Translations under genes and position numbers: made by a program
Origin: Desulfosporosinus cupriresistens
GTDB taxonomy: Bacteria > Bacillota > Desulfitobacteriia > Desulfitobacteriales > Desulfitobacteriaceae
Length of the DNA stretch: 42,451 nucleotides
Direction of reading: 5' to 3'
Assembly: GCF_001707885.1 (NCBI RefSeq)
Contig: NZ_MASS01000037.1
Location: 1 to 42,451 of the forward strand
Shown: positions 7,836-16,396 of the stretch, one piece after another
Numbering within the stretch: the stretch's first letter is position 1
Layout of the letters: every line of letters starts with the position of its first letter
Notes under the pieces: model-generated
Told to the model about the DNA's origin: nothing
The model's input: only the letters and a program-made list of their open reading frames with translations
The model's database searches: none

Positions 7836-8546
7836 TTAGCGTCCTTTCTGGCGCTTAGGCTTCTTCTTAGCATCATCTGAACCGTGATAGTAGTAGTAAT
7901 AGTAGTATTCGCTGGTTTTCATGTCTACTTTATTGAGAACTGCACCCAGGATCTTGGCGCCTACTTTATCCAGTTGTTCTTTGGCTCTTTGCGCAAAGTC
8001 CTTGTTTACTTCACCTGCAGCTAAGACCAAAATGACTCCATCGACTTCCTGGGCTATAATCGCGGCATCCGTCACCGCAATAATGGGAGGGGTATCGATG
8101 AGGACCATGTCAAATTGCAGACTGAATTCCTCGATCAAACGCTTCATCCGTTTGGAGCCGACAAGCTCGGCAGGGTTTGGGGGGATGGGGCCGCCCGTGA
8201 TAACCATTACGCCGGGCACAGCTGTTTCCTGGATGTATTGGCGATAGTCTTGATCCTGAACTAAGGCCACGGATAACCCTTGCCCATTATCCAGGCCAAA
8301 TAGTTTATGCTGAGTCGGATTGCGCAGGTCAGCATCGACGACAAGCACAGACTTCCCCGCTTGAGCCATGCTAACTGCCAGATTGGCGACGGTGGAGGAT
8401 TTGCCTTCCCGAGGGCCGGAACTGGTGATCATAATTTTCTTAGTTTCCGAGTCGACACTCGTAAACTGAACATTTGTCCTGAGCGTCCGGTACGCCTCTG
8501 AGATTGGAGATTTTGATTGCTCTAGGGTGATTAATGAATATGCCAA
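7836..8546 (-). CDS. cpsD: bacterial tyrosine kinase CpsD/YwqD (exopolysaccharide)
   Basis: A cytoplasmic BY-kinase that works with the membrane activator Wzz/CpsC and autophosphorylates on a C-terminal tyrosine cluster to control polysaccharide length and export. The 236-residue product shows Walker A (SSGPREGKSST, residues 42-52), Walker A' (VLVVDADLRNPT, about 67-78) and Walker B (MVLIDTPPI, about 147-155), with the ISEAYRTLRTN helix at 15-25. Residues 214-220 are seven consecutive tyrosines, followed by a Lys/Arg-rich tail. The start is TTG at 8546 with GAGGAG about 9 nt upstream. It lies 15 bp after wzz, so the two are co-transcribed; the cognate phosphatase gene cpsB is at 5994-6806. 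Confidence 0.95.
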   Translation of the reverse strand: MAYSLITLEQSKSPISEAYRTLRTNVQFTSVDSETKKIMITSSGPREGKSSTVANLAVSMAQAGKSVLVVDADLRNPTQHKLFGLDNGQGLSVALVQDQDYRQYIQETAVPGVMVITGGPIPPNPAELVGSKRMKRLIEEFSLQFDMVLIDTPPIIAVTDAAIIAQEVDGVILVLAAGEVNKDFAQRAKEQLDKVGAKILGAVLNKVDMKTSEYYYYYYYHGSDDAKKKPKRQKGR

Positions 8547-8561
8547 TAAAATCTACTCCTC

Positions 8562-9260
8562 TTACCCTTGTTTGCCTATTTGATAGTTCGGAATAACGCC
8601 CAGTACGGGAATTCCTAATAGCTTCTCGACATCCTCTGAGGTCTTGACGGTATTATCCAAGTACTCCAGCAAGAAGGCCAAGCCAACCGCAGCCATCAAG
8701 CCCACAACAAAAGCAATCAGTATGTTCAGGGTTTTATTAGGCTTAACAGGCTTATCCGGGGTCACTGCAGTGTCCACGATACTAACACTGTCCACCTTTT
8801 TAATTTCAATGACGGCTTTAGAAAACTCTTGCGCCATGGTGTTGGCAATCGAAGCGGCTAGCTTAGGGTCTGTATTGCTAACCTGAATTTCTAAGATTTC
8901 TGTAGTCTTCACAGGATTTATGGAAATCAGTTTATCAAGTTCTTCAACTGTGAGCGACAGGTTTAAGTCATTAAGCACACTTTGCTCCACGGTACGGCTT
9001 TGAGCAATCGTAGCATAGGTTTTAGCAAGTTGTTGGTTGGCGAGCAGCACACTATTATCCAGCATTTGGTTTGCCGCTTGACCCTCCTCGGCAGCTTTTT
9101 TCCCGACAATCAGCGTTGTAGAGGCTTGATAAACCGGCTTAATGATATAAAAACTAATAATTCCGCTGGTCAGTGCTGCGATCAGGGGGAGCACTACCAC
9201 GATCATCCAACGTTTTCGCAGCATATCCCAATACTGCCGTAATTCGATTTCCTCTTCCAT
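8562..9260 (-). CDS. Wzz/CpsC chain-length determinant, BY-kinase activator
   Basis: A polysaccharide co-polymerase in the membrane that sets chain length and activates the kinase encoded next to it. The 232-residue product has the family layout: a short cytoplasmic start (EEEIELRQYWDMLRKRW), a first membrane helix at about 18-37, an extracytoplasmic region, and a second membrane helix at about 180-200 preceded by the proline-rich PDKPVKPNK motif. The C-terminal cytoplasmic tail EDVEKLLGIPVLGVIPNY contacts the kinase in characterised relatives. The kinase domain is separate (cpsD), as is normal in Firmicutes. The ATG at 9260 follows GGGAGG. It is first in a wzz-cpsD transcript. Confidence 0.93.
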   Translation of the reverse strand: MEEEIELRQYWDMLRKRWMIVVVLPLIAALTSGIISFYIIKPVYQASTTLIVGKKAAEEGQAANQMLDNSVLLANQQLAKTYATIAQSRTVEQSVLNDLNLSLTVEELDKLISINPVKTTEILEIQVSNTDPKLAASIANTMAQEFSKAVIEIKKVDSVSIVDTAVTPDKPVKPNKTLNILIAFVVGLMAAVGLAFLLEYLDNTVKTSEDVEKLLGIPVLGVIPNYQIGKQG

Positions 9261-9377
9261 TTTGACCTCCCAAATAGTTCTGCGAAACTTGTTCGACTTT
9301 ACTTAATTCGCCTAAAATCTCTTATTTCCTTCAGATCCGCAAACTAAATGTTGCAAAACTTGCTGTTGCAATGAAAA

Positions 9378-9398
9378 GGCCGTATCGAGAATACGGCC
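9378..9398 (-). terminator. intrinsic terminator of the 9426-11573 gene
   Basis: GGCCGTAT and ATACGGCC form an 8-bp perfect stem with a 5-base loop. On the minus strand it is followed by TTTTCATT, 28 bp after the stop codon. Confidence 0.75.
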
Positions 9399-9425
9399 GT
9401 AGATTGATTACTGCTTAAACGTTCC

Positions 9426-11573
9426 TTATTTTAAGATCAAATTGACCTTTAAGGTCCCAACGGATTTCCCATCAATCAAAAGCTTGCCCTGTAGGGTTTT
9501 AGTCGTACCGTAAGCAAATCTTAAATCACCCATATCTACCGTGGTTGAAATGCTGTTACCAAGATCCCCGATCGTGATGACTTGTTCTTGACCCGCTGTT
9601 AAGGAGATATTCTGGGCATTACCGAGAACCGTAATTTGCAGGATACAATCCTGATCTGCCGTCACGGCAAACCCAAGAACGTTAACCTTCTCATCGAGTC
9701 CGGAGAGATTAATTTCTGCACCATTCTTATAGGGTCCCAAAGAATTGGCCGGATCTGTGATCACCCGCAGATTGCTGAGGGTTACTGAGGTCGGCACAGT
9801 GGGCGTTGTGGGCGTGGTGGGTGTTGTCGGGTCCTCAACGGGCGAAGTGCCTGTTGACCCACCTGAGGTAGAGGCAATCGGGCTACTGACCGGAATAGCC
9901 TTTGCTCCACTTCCGGTGATTACGACTTTATTGCCTCTGTTATCAAAATTTGATACTTTTGCTCCTAGATCAATCAAAAGAGCGGCTTTTACGTTAGTTA
10001 TTAGATTTTTAAGGACAGCCGTGGAACTTAGATGAAGCTGAGCTTCTTCATTATCGATTACAACCGGCTGAGTGAAGGTCCCTCTCAACTCGATTAGCGG
10101 GCTATTGCCAGGTGTACTCATGATGGTTACTCCACCCACGGAACCACCTATTACGTCAAGAATTACCGAAGAGCGTACCAGCGTATTGGCGATTGCCGTA
10201 GTCCCTGTCGACTCAACCCGAACTTCACTGCTGCTGTCCACCTTGAGAACATCCGCTGTTGTGTTCTTTAAGTGAATACTGTCTTTCCCTCCGGAGAGAA
10301 TCACAATATTAGCAGCGGTCACACCGTCTAATGTTGCCGAACCAGTGTCGCCGGGATCTACAAAGACCGTCCCCTTGACGTTCAGCTTACTCAAGGTGAT
10401 GTTATCGCCCTTTACAAAGACACTGTAGTCGGCTTTAGCGTTTGTCAGGGTTACGTTATTACCTGTAATCTGGACGTTATCCGTTAGCTCGACGGGTGTA
10501 GTGGCGTCCGTTGATCCTACGGTGGTGTTATCGGTTCCATAAGCAACAACAGAGTTCAAGGCATTCAGGGCTGCGGAAGGGACTACAGCCTCGCCACCTA
10601 AAGCAACTATGTCAGCCGTTGGCATTGACAATTTCACAAAGTCCTTCGTGGCCTGCTCCAATTGTTGATTGACAAGCACAACAGGTGCTCCGTTTGCTGC
10701 GGCCAGAGGTACGCCAGCCAATGCATCGACCAAGGTTTCCCCATTGGCCACATACACCTTATCCGTCTTATATTCTTGCGCCAAGCCCTTCAGGATTTGG
10801 ACGTTGGTGTCATACTTCGTCAGGCCTGAGTATCGGCTGACTGTACCAGGCAATTGGGCTTTAACGGCATCGGAGACGACTGCTGTTCCACCAACCACAT
10901 AGGAATCGGTCACCTTAGCTTGGACGCTGGCCAGATAAGCTTTAACGGAAGCAGGAAGCTGGCCCTGAGGCGTTGTTAAGATTGGTATTCCCTGTGCTGC
11001 GGCAATCGGCGCTATGGACAGGGCATCTGCCGGACTTAACCAACCGGCAGCTAAGATAACTCGCGAAATCGTGGCGCCTTGCTTGGTTAACTCGTGAGCA
11101 ATATTCACAGAGGTCTCATATTGATCATAACCACCAAGTTGAACCGGCGTAATTCCCAGTGCTTTGATTTCGTCAATAGCCGAGGGCTTAATCACCGCCG
11201 TACCGCTGGTTATGTAGACCGTTTTAGGTTTAAGACGTTGTAATTCAGCTTTGGCGTAGGAATTCAGATGCTCCCCACCATCCGTTAAGAGAATAGGAGC
11301 CTTTAATTTGGCGGCTAATGGGCCTGCTGCCAAGGCATCCACAAGGGAATAGTTCATTCCGGCTGAGAGCACGACATTATCCGTTGTCCCAGTCCATCCT
11401 TTTTGCGCCATCAGGGCAGCTGTGGCATACTGGTCAACTCCACCGACCCGAGTAAAGGTATTCGGAACACTTGTTGGAGCGGCGTTCACCACTATAGGGG
11501 TCAGAGTTGAAGACAACACAACAAGTGCTGCCATAAAACCATTTAGCAGCTTTTGTTTTGCTTTTTTGCGCAT
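9426..11573 (-). CDS. secreted surface protein: three cell-wall-binding repeats plus beta-helix-like region
   Basis: The 715-residue product has a signal peptide (cleavage likely after VVNA, about residue 31). Three cell-wall-binding repeat 2 (CWB2) domains follow at about 38-345, with repeat cores RVGGVDQYATA, QLGGYDQYETS and RYSGLTKYDTN and the paired phrases SYVVGGTAVVSD and VALGGEAVVPS. In clostridial surface proteins three such domains attach the protein to an anionic wall polymer. Residues about 360-570 are short strands rich in Val, Thr, Asn and Asp (VQITGNNVTLTNAK...), resembling a right-handed beta-helix. A Thr/Pro linker leads to a C-terminal beta domain. The ATG at 11573 follows AGGAGG. 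It is a likely S-layer or surface-coat protein and a paralogue of the next gene in its first half. Confidence 0.88.
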   Translation of the reverse strand: MRKKAKQKLLNGFMAALVVLSSTLTPIVVNAAPTSVPNTFTRVGGVDQYATAALMAQKGWTGTTDNVVLSAGMNYSLVDALAAGPLAAKLKAPILLTDGGEHLNSYAKAELQRLKPKTVYITSGTAVIKPSAIDEIKALGITPVQLGGYDQYETSVNIAHELTKQGATISRVILAAGWLSPADALSIAPIAAAQGIPILTTPQGQLPASVKAYLASVQAKVTDSYVVGGTAVVSDAVKAQLPGTVSRYSGLTKYDTNVQILKGLAQEYKTDKVYVANGETLVDALAGVPLAAANGAPVVLVNQQLEQATKDFVKLSMPTADIVALGGEAVVPSAALNALNSVVAYGTDNTTVGSTDATTPVELTDNVQITGNNVTLTNAKADYSVFVKGDNITLSKLNVKGTVFVDPGDTGSATLDGVTAANIVILSGGKDSIHLKNTTADVLKVDSSSEVRVESTGTTAIANTLVRSSVILDVIGGSVGGVTIMSTPGNSPLIELRGTFTQPVVIDNEEAQLHLSSTAVLKNLITNVKAALLIDLGAKVSNFDNRGNKVVITGSGAKAIPVSSPIASTSGGSTGTSPVEDPTTPTTPTTPTVPTSVTLSNLRVITDPANSLGPYKNGAEINLSGLDEKVNVLGFAVTADQDCILQITVLGNAQNISLTAGQEQVITIGDLGNSISTTVDMGDLRFAYGTTKTLQGKLLIDGKSVGTLKVNLILK

Positions 11574-11637
11574 GATTCGTCCTCCTAATTTTACTTTGAC
11601 CTTAGGGTTTTGGTTGTTGTCGTATTCATCGTAATCA

Positions 11638-11662
11638 TTTCTACATAGTTCTATTTATTCCT
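11638..11662 (-). promoter_or_regulatory. sigma-H-like promoter upstream of the 9426-11573 gene
   Basis: On the minus strand AGGAATA is followed after 14 nt by GAAA (context GTAGAAAT). This resembles the B. subtilis sigma-H pattern AGGAwwT...GAAT with one mismatch in the -10. The arrangement and spacing equal those upstream of the second surface-protein gene. Confidence 0.45.
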
Positions 11663-11753
11663 GCAAGATATTCATATACTTATGCTCTTCTACTCAATTT
11701 AAAAGTATAACTAAGCGACTGGTTACTAAACTGCAGGAATTAAAGATGGAAAT

Positions 11754-11777
11754 GGACCAGCCTTTCCAAGCTGGCCC
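11754..11777 (-). terminator. hairpin after the 11794-14160 gene, probable terminator
   Basis: GGACCAGC and GCTGGCCC pair over 8 bp (one G-U) around an 8-base loop, 17 bp past the stop codon. The T-rich stretch on the minus strand is weak (ATTTCCATCTTT). Confidence 0.5.
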
Positions 11778-11793
11778 AAATAGATTTTCAAAC

Positions 11794-14160
11794 CTATTCG
11801 CTAATTATGAAGGTGTACGTACTTGTTTGTGAATCAGCATCAGTTAAGGTAACGGTTGCCGTCACATCGCCACTAGGTTCGCACAGGTTTCTAAGGATTT
11901 GGAAGAGCGCATCCTTTTTGTCCGCTCCATATACTAAGGCATCTAACAGTTCGGGGCGTGAAATAATACTTGAAGCGTTAATGACATCCATTGTACCGAA
12001 GATATTCTGGTAAATCTGGTCTTTCTGAGCTTCATCCGCTGACTTGATCGCGTTAAAGAGATCCGTAAAGTTGATAGTTTCAAACATAGTTGCTCTAGTC
12101 TCAGGAGTTAGATCATTCATCATTGCTGCGAAAAGAGCTGTATAATCCATATTGGTAAAGAGGAAGTCTTTTTGATCGACTGTAAGCGCAAGATCGTTGA
12201 ATAACTTTGTTATGTCAGTGTCCTGATTGATATAGAAATCATAGATCACCACTTTTTGAGCGGCGCTTAACGATGGGATCGCTTCTACTACATTTTTCAT
12301 GATACCTTCTACGTCAGACCTAAAGACCGTATTATTTGAGTTTAGGGATACACTGATAACATTCATCATGTTGTTAAAAATCTTTTCTTTCAAATCGGGA
12401 CTTGCATTCCTAATTGCCGCATAGAAGTCTTCAAAGCCGATTTGCGCGAATACAGCATTTTGCGTTGTTGAATCTGTTTGCTGGACGAGTTCTAAGACTT
12501 TGGCAAAGTCAACCGTGTTTAAGACTGCTGCTTTATCCACTGCATCTAAATCTTTAATTGCGTTAAAGATTGCGGTCATATTGGCCTGAGATAAATCAAG
12601 ATCTCCGTTAGTAGCTATGGGGGTGTTTAAGATGCTATTTGAGCCTGCTTTTAGGTTAAAGTCTCCGATCGTCCCTGAATTACCGATGCTAAAGGATAAT
12701 TTGGCGTCTTTAGAGACTGTAATCGCGGAATCTTTTTTCAGATCGGCAAAGGAGAATGATAAGGTATTGCTGGTTATTGCTGCACCAAATGTGGTAGCCG
12801 TAATTTGAGGTGCGTTCAAGTCTATTACTGCCGGAGCCACGATTACGGTTCTGGTTACTTCAGCAGCCGCATTGCCTGCTGCATCACTTACGTTGTAATG
12901 GACTAGATAAGTTCCGGCTACAAACGTATTGATTGACCCAACTGAACTACCATCTTTTGTATAGGAAACGGTTACTGTCAATCCAGTGTCTTTGTTGTCG
13001 GTTACTGTTGCTCCAGCATCGATGTAGGTAGCCCCGTTTGCTACGTTGACAGTAGCAGCTCCATTTAAGGTGATCACTGGCGCTGTTTTATCACGATTGG
13101 TGCTGCCGCCACCGCCTCCTCCACCGCCGCCGCCGCCACTGCTAGGATTACTAGGTTCGCTTGGTTGAGTAGGAACTTTATCGGCTACCCCTGAACGTAC
13201 AGCTTCAGGAACAACTGCGATCCCCCCTAAAGCGGTGATAATACTGCCAATGGAAAGCCTACCAGCCACATAGGTCGTAGCCTCATTAGCTGTTCCGTTG
13301 GTGAGAACGATACCGGCATTGTACAGTGCAGCAAGTGGCGCTCCGGCCAAGGCATCAATAGCTGTTTGGCCGTTTGCTAGGAAGATATGATCATACTTCA
13401 GAATGCTTTCAAATGCTTTAAGTACGGCAAGATTCGTATCATAAGCTGTGTTACCGAACAGGCGTGTTGCATTAGGAAACTGAGCTTTAACTCTCTCACT
13501 GATGACCCCTGTGCCGCCAATCACGTGTGATGCCGTTACACCACGGTTTGCGGCTAAGAATGCTATTACGCTTTCCGGAATTTTATCTTTGTCGGTTAAG
13601 AGAATGGGCTCTGTCTGAGCGGCTGCTATTGGGGCAATCGAGAGCGCATCTTGATTTAGCCACCCATAGGCAACAGCGACTTTGTTAACATTAGCACCGA
13701 GGGCAACCATTTGCTTAGCGATATTCACTGCTGTTTCAAAACGGTCTGAACCACCCAATGGAACAATCTTAATGCCCATACTAGTCAGCTGATCAAGAAC
13801 AGCTTGACTAATGACCGCAGTTCCACTAGTTACATAAACTGTCTTAACCTCTAGTTTAACGAGTTCTGCTTTGGTATCTGGATTTAGTACGTTCCCAGCT
13901 TCTTGCAGAAGAATAGGCGCTTTAAGGAACGAAGCAAGTGGACCAGCGGTCAGCGCATCCACCATGCCATAGGAAGTTGATGATGAAAGTATTGCGGTAC
14001 CAGTCCAGCCTGTATGATCGGCGATTTGTACCGCCGTCTGTGCCGCGACAGTTCCCCCTAAGCGAGTTGGGATGGCATTCTCTGCAAGGGCATTGAATGG
14101 AATCATCGAAAGCATTCCTGCGATAGCTAAGGAAGCTAACACCTTTTTGGATTTTTTCAT
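11794..14160 (-). CDS. secreted surface protein: three cell-wall-binding repeats, Ig-like domain, helical repeats
   Basis: A signal peptide ends at about residue 26 (FNALA). Three CWB2 domains cover about 29-330 with cores RLGGTVAAQTA, PLGGSDRFETA and RLFGNTAYDTN. A glycine run of about eleven residues then leads to a domain starting DKTAPVITLNGAATV and containing YIDAGATVTDN and HYNVSDAAGN, typical of DUF5011-type bacterial Ig-like domains. The C-terminal third is unlike these: it repeats a helical unit of about 25 residues (MTAIFNAIKDLDAVDK, YTALFAAMMNDLTPE, FTDLFNAIKSADEAQK). The ATG at 14160 has AGAGGAGGAA upstream; the ATG seven codons earlier overlaps that site. It probably forms part of the surface layer with its paralogue. 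Confidence 0.87.
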   Translation of the reverse strand: MKKSKKVLASLAIAGMLSMIPFNALAENAIPTRLGGTVAAQTAVQIADHTGWTGTAILSSSTSYGMVDALTAGPLASFLKAPILLQEAGNVLNPDTKAELVKLEVKTVYVTSGTAVISQAVLDQLTSMGIKIVPLGGSDRFETAVNIAKQMVALGANVNKVAVAYGWLNQDALSIAPIAAAQTEPILLTDKDKIPESVIAFLAANRGVTASHVIGGTGVISERVKAQFPNATRLFGNTAYDTNLAVLKAFESILKYDHIFLANGQTAIDALAGAPLAALYNAGIVLTNGTANEATTYVAGRLSIGSIITALGGIAVVPEAVRSGVADKVPTQPSEPSNPSSGGGGGGGGGGGSTNRDKTAPVITLNGAATVNVANGATYIDAGATVTDNKDTGLTVTVSYTKDGSSVGSINTFVAGTYLVHYNVSDAAGNAAAEVTRTVIVAPAVIDLNAPQITATTFGAAITSNTLSFSFADLKKDSAITVSKDAKLSFSIGNSGTIGDFNLKAGSNSILNTPIATNGDLDLSQANMTAIFNAIKDLDAVDKAAVLNTVDFAKVLELVQQTDSTTQNAVFAQIGFEDFYAAIRNASPDLKEKIFNNMMNVISVSLNSNNTVFRSDVEGIMKNVVEAIPSLSAAQKVVIYDFYINQDTDITKLFNDLALTVDQKDFLFTNMDYTALFAAMMNDLTPETRATMFETINFTDLFNAIKSADEAQKDQIYQNIFGTMDVINASSIISRPELLDALVYGADKKDALFQILRNLCEPSGDVTATVTLTDADSQTSTYTFIISE

Positions 14161-14226
14161 GTATTGAATTCCTCCTCTCAAAGTTAGGTTCTAATCGGTA
14201 ATAAATAGGTTATCTTGCCCCCACCC

Positions 14227-14246
14227 AGGACGTTATCGGTCGTCCT
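14227..14246 (-). promoter_or_regulatory. hairpin in the long 5' leader of the 11794-14160 gene
   Basis: AGGACG and CGTCCT enclose ACCGATAA on the minus strand and are flanked by G-rich runs (GGGGGTGA before, GGGTGGGGG after). If transcription starts near 14382 the leader is about 215 nt. The structure could affect translation or stability; no known riboswitch was recognised. The rest of the gap 14161-14587 holds only the promoter below and the rng terminator. Confidence 0.35.
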
Positions 14247-14381
14247 TCACCCCCTTAAAATGAGCTATAATATATGAATATCTTTAAGAATCTGAAATGT
14301 ACTATTTCTTAAGGAACCCTAGAACTCTTCTAAGAAGTAGGTAGTGGAACCGAATGGGTAGCATTCCCTGTTTTACAATTG

Positions 14382-14406
14382 ATTCTGTATAAAATCAAAT
14401 ATTCCT
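14382..14406 (-). promoter_or_regulatory. sigma-H-like promoter upstream of the 11794-14160 gene
   Basis: On the minus strand AGGAATA is followed after 14 nt by GAAT (context ACAGAAT), close to the sigma-H consensus RnAGGAwWW / RnnGAAT. The paralogous gene has the same motif with the same spacing. Confidence 0.5.
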
Positions 14407-14518
14407 GCTTACTTTGACCTTTTATATAGAAATAAATCAATTTTGTGGAAGATACCTTGCAGCTGAAAGGGCTCAATCTCCAGCTTAAACTGTATGACCA
14501 CGGCAACGGGCAGAAATA

Positions 14519-14563
14519 AACAATCCCCTAAAACCTTCATGTTGAAAGCTTTAGGGGATTGTT
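14519..14563 (-). terminator. intrinsic terminator of rng
   Basis: AACAATCCCCTAAA and TTTAGGGGATTGTT form a perfect 14-bp stem. On the minus strand it is followed by TTTATTTCT, 25 bp after the rng stop. Confidence 0.85.
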
Positions 14564-14587
14564 GGGTTTCTGTTGAGTTATATCTTC

Positions 14588-15850
14588 CTAGACTCTTCCG
14601 CTTCCATCACAGGTCGGACAGGGCAAGGTATAACGCACCGCCAACGTCTGACCAACTTTTTTCCGGGTCATCTCTACCAACCCCAGTTGGGTCAGACCTA
14701 ACACCTGAGATTTCGTCTTATCCCGAGCGCAGGACTTCTCCAGTACTTCAATCACCTTCTGCTGATCTTCTCTAGCCGCCATATCGATAAAGTCAATAAT
14801 AATAATCCCGCCCAGATTTCTCAGACGCAGCTGGCGGGCAATCTCACTGGCAGCCTCTAAGTTTGTATGCAGCACTGTTTCCTCCAGAGAACGTTGCCCC
14901 ACATATTTTCCGGTATTCACATCAATTACGCTTAAAGCTTCCGTCTGCTGAATGATTAGATAACCTCCGCTTTTTAACCAAACCTTAGGGCGCAAGGTTT
15001 TCCGAATTTCATCATCGACACCATACTTGGCAAAAAGATCCTCTCCCGTGACCACAAGAATGTGTTTTGCCGCCGGATGTTCAATCTCCCGCAAGGCCTT
15101 GCGCAAGGTTTGAGCCACTTCATCCTGATCAACAATGATTCTCCCCACGTCTTGATCCATCCAATCGCGCACCAGCCGGGAAATCAAATCCACATCCTTA
15201 TGTACAAGCCCCGGCATAGAAACATGCGGAATCCTCGGTTGCAAAGCTCGCCAAATTTCCACGAGCTGAGCAATATCTTCCGCAATCTCTTCACCGGCAA
15301 TTCCCTCAGCCAGAGTGCGAATAATAACCCCCATACCCTCCGGCTTCGCGTTATCCGCCAAATCTCGCAAACGAGCCCGTTCATCATTATCTTGAATCTT
15401 CCGAGACACCCCAATATAACTCACCTGAGGAAGCAGCACAACATAGCGCCCAGGCAACGTCAAATTGACACTAATCCGGGCCCCCTTCGAGCCCACCGGT
15501 TCCTTAATAATCTGAACCAACAGTTCTTGACGAGGTTTAAGAATGTGCTCAATCCGAACATGAGCCGCCGGATCAACCTTCTCATCCTCCTCAAAACGCG
15601 ACAGCACAGCATCACTAACATAGAGAAACGCATTCTTATCCAGCCCGATATCAACAAACGCCGCCTGCATACCCGGCAAAACATTCTCCACCCGACCCCG
15701 ATAAATATTCCCCACCAAATGAGTCGAATCGCCCTCTTCCTCGAACACATCCATTAAATTGCCTTGCTCAAAAACAGCCGCCCGTAACCTCTTGGCCTGA
15801 CTCTGCAAAACAATCTCTTTCAAACCCGACCCCGCACTTTCATTTTTCAA
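14588..15850 (-). CDS. rng: ribonuclease G/E family endoribonuclease
   Basis: A cytoplasmic single-strand endoribonuclease of the RNase E/G family. The 420-residue product has an S1 RNA-binding domain near 40-130 (HLVGNIYRGRVENVLPGM, AAFVDIG). The catalytic DNase I-like region carries two key aspartates in SVIDVNTGKYVG and IIIIDFIDMA. The zinc-link CPTCDGSG ends the protein at 411-420. E. coli RNase G continues about 70 residues past this point, so this version lacks the small C-terminal domain. Sequence downstream of the TAG stop is not an obvious continuation. The TTG start at 15850 follows GGGAGGTG. It closes the cell-shape supercluster, as rng does in related genomes. Confidence 0.9.
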   Translation of the reverse strand: MKNESAGSGLKEIVLQSQAKRLRAAVFEQGNLMDVFEEEGDSTHLVGNIYRGRVENVLPGMQAAFVDIGLDKNAFLYVSDAVLSRFEEDEKVDPAAHVRIEHILKPRQELLVQIIKEPVGSKGARISVNLTLPGRYVVLLPQVSYIGVSRKIQDNDERARLRDLADNAKPEGMGVIIRTLAEGIAGEEIAEDIAQLVEIWRALQPRIPHVSMPGLVHKDVDLISRLVRDWMDQDVGRIIVDQDEVAQTLRKALREIEHPAAKHILVVTGEDLFAKYGVDDEIRKTLRPKVWLKSGGYLIIQQTEALSVIDVNTGKYVGQRSLEETVLHTNLEAASEIARQLRLRNLGGIIIIDFIDMAAREDQQKVIEVLEKSCARDKTKSQVLGLTQLGLVEMTRKKVGQTLAVRYTLPCPTCDGSGRV

Positions 15851-15912
15851 ACGAACACACCTCCCTCTAGAACTTTATTAGATGAAATACTAGCCTTACA
15901 ACACGTCCCCCT

Positions 15913-15945
15913 CGTCGCACAAATCTGCGAAGCAGAGGTGCGACG
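15913..15945. repeat. hairpin in the rng/TIGR03936 gap
   Basis: CGTCGCAC and GTGCGACG pair, with an inner stem TCTGC-GAA-GCAGA. It sits in a 546-bp gap that also holds a perfect CATGCTT-GAA-AAGCATG hairpin (about 16048-16064) and the family A element at 16207-16370. No gene is supported here. Confidence 0.5.
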
Positions 15946-16206
15946 CGCCGCAAGAAAGGAATACAAAAACAGACGTTCTTAACTTGTAATCCAACCCAAA
16001 CCGTCCCAAGCCCACCAGCGCACCCCCGCACCGATACAGAGGTGCCGCATGCTTGAAAAGCATGTCCACGGCGTTGCGTCAAGCCACCCTAATAGAACCC
16101 CTAGAGCCCAAACCTGCGTCCGTTCCAAGCCTCTCATTAAACAAACCCCAAACCGTTCCAAGCCTAACGGCGCCGCTCAGTTTCGAAGCGGAGAGGTGCG
16201 ATTTTT

Positions 16207-16370
16207 GCTTAGAGAGCACTTTAGCGGAATTGCGTCAATGAGCGCAGTCGATAAGGCGTTAAGAAACTCAACGGTTCACATGCAGAACAACCCAGAGGTT
16301 TTGAGTTTTAGCCTTAGCGACAAGCGAATAGCAATGCAGCGGTGCGAACGTGCAAAAACGCACCTCGGAG
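16207..16370. repeat. family A long-hairpin repeat, copy A1
   Basis: It starts GCTTAGAGAGC, runs through TTGCGTCAATGAGCGCAG and CGTTAAGAAACTCAA to the apical loop TTCACATGCAGAACAACCC, and returns through TTGAGTTTTAGCCTTAGCG. Arms 16264-16271 (AAACTCAA) and 16301-16308 (TTGAGTTT) pair exactly, with imperfect pairing outside. It lies just downstream of the TIGR03936 stop. The same element occurs at 27480-28164, 34951-35127 and 36112-36798. Confidence 0.7.
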
Positions 16371-16396
16371 CCCCCGAAAGCTCAGCAAGCCCGTCT

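Noticed and set aside
15062..15757. 231-residue plus-strand ORF
   Set aside because: It is the exact antisense of rng with no ribosome site and an implausible Asn/Pro/His-rich composition.
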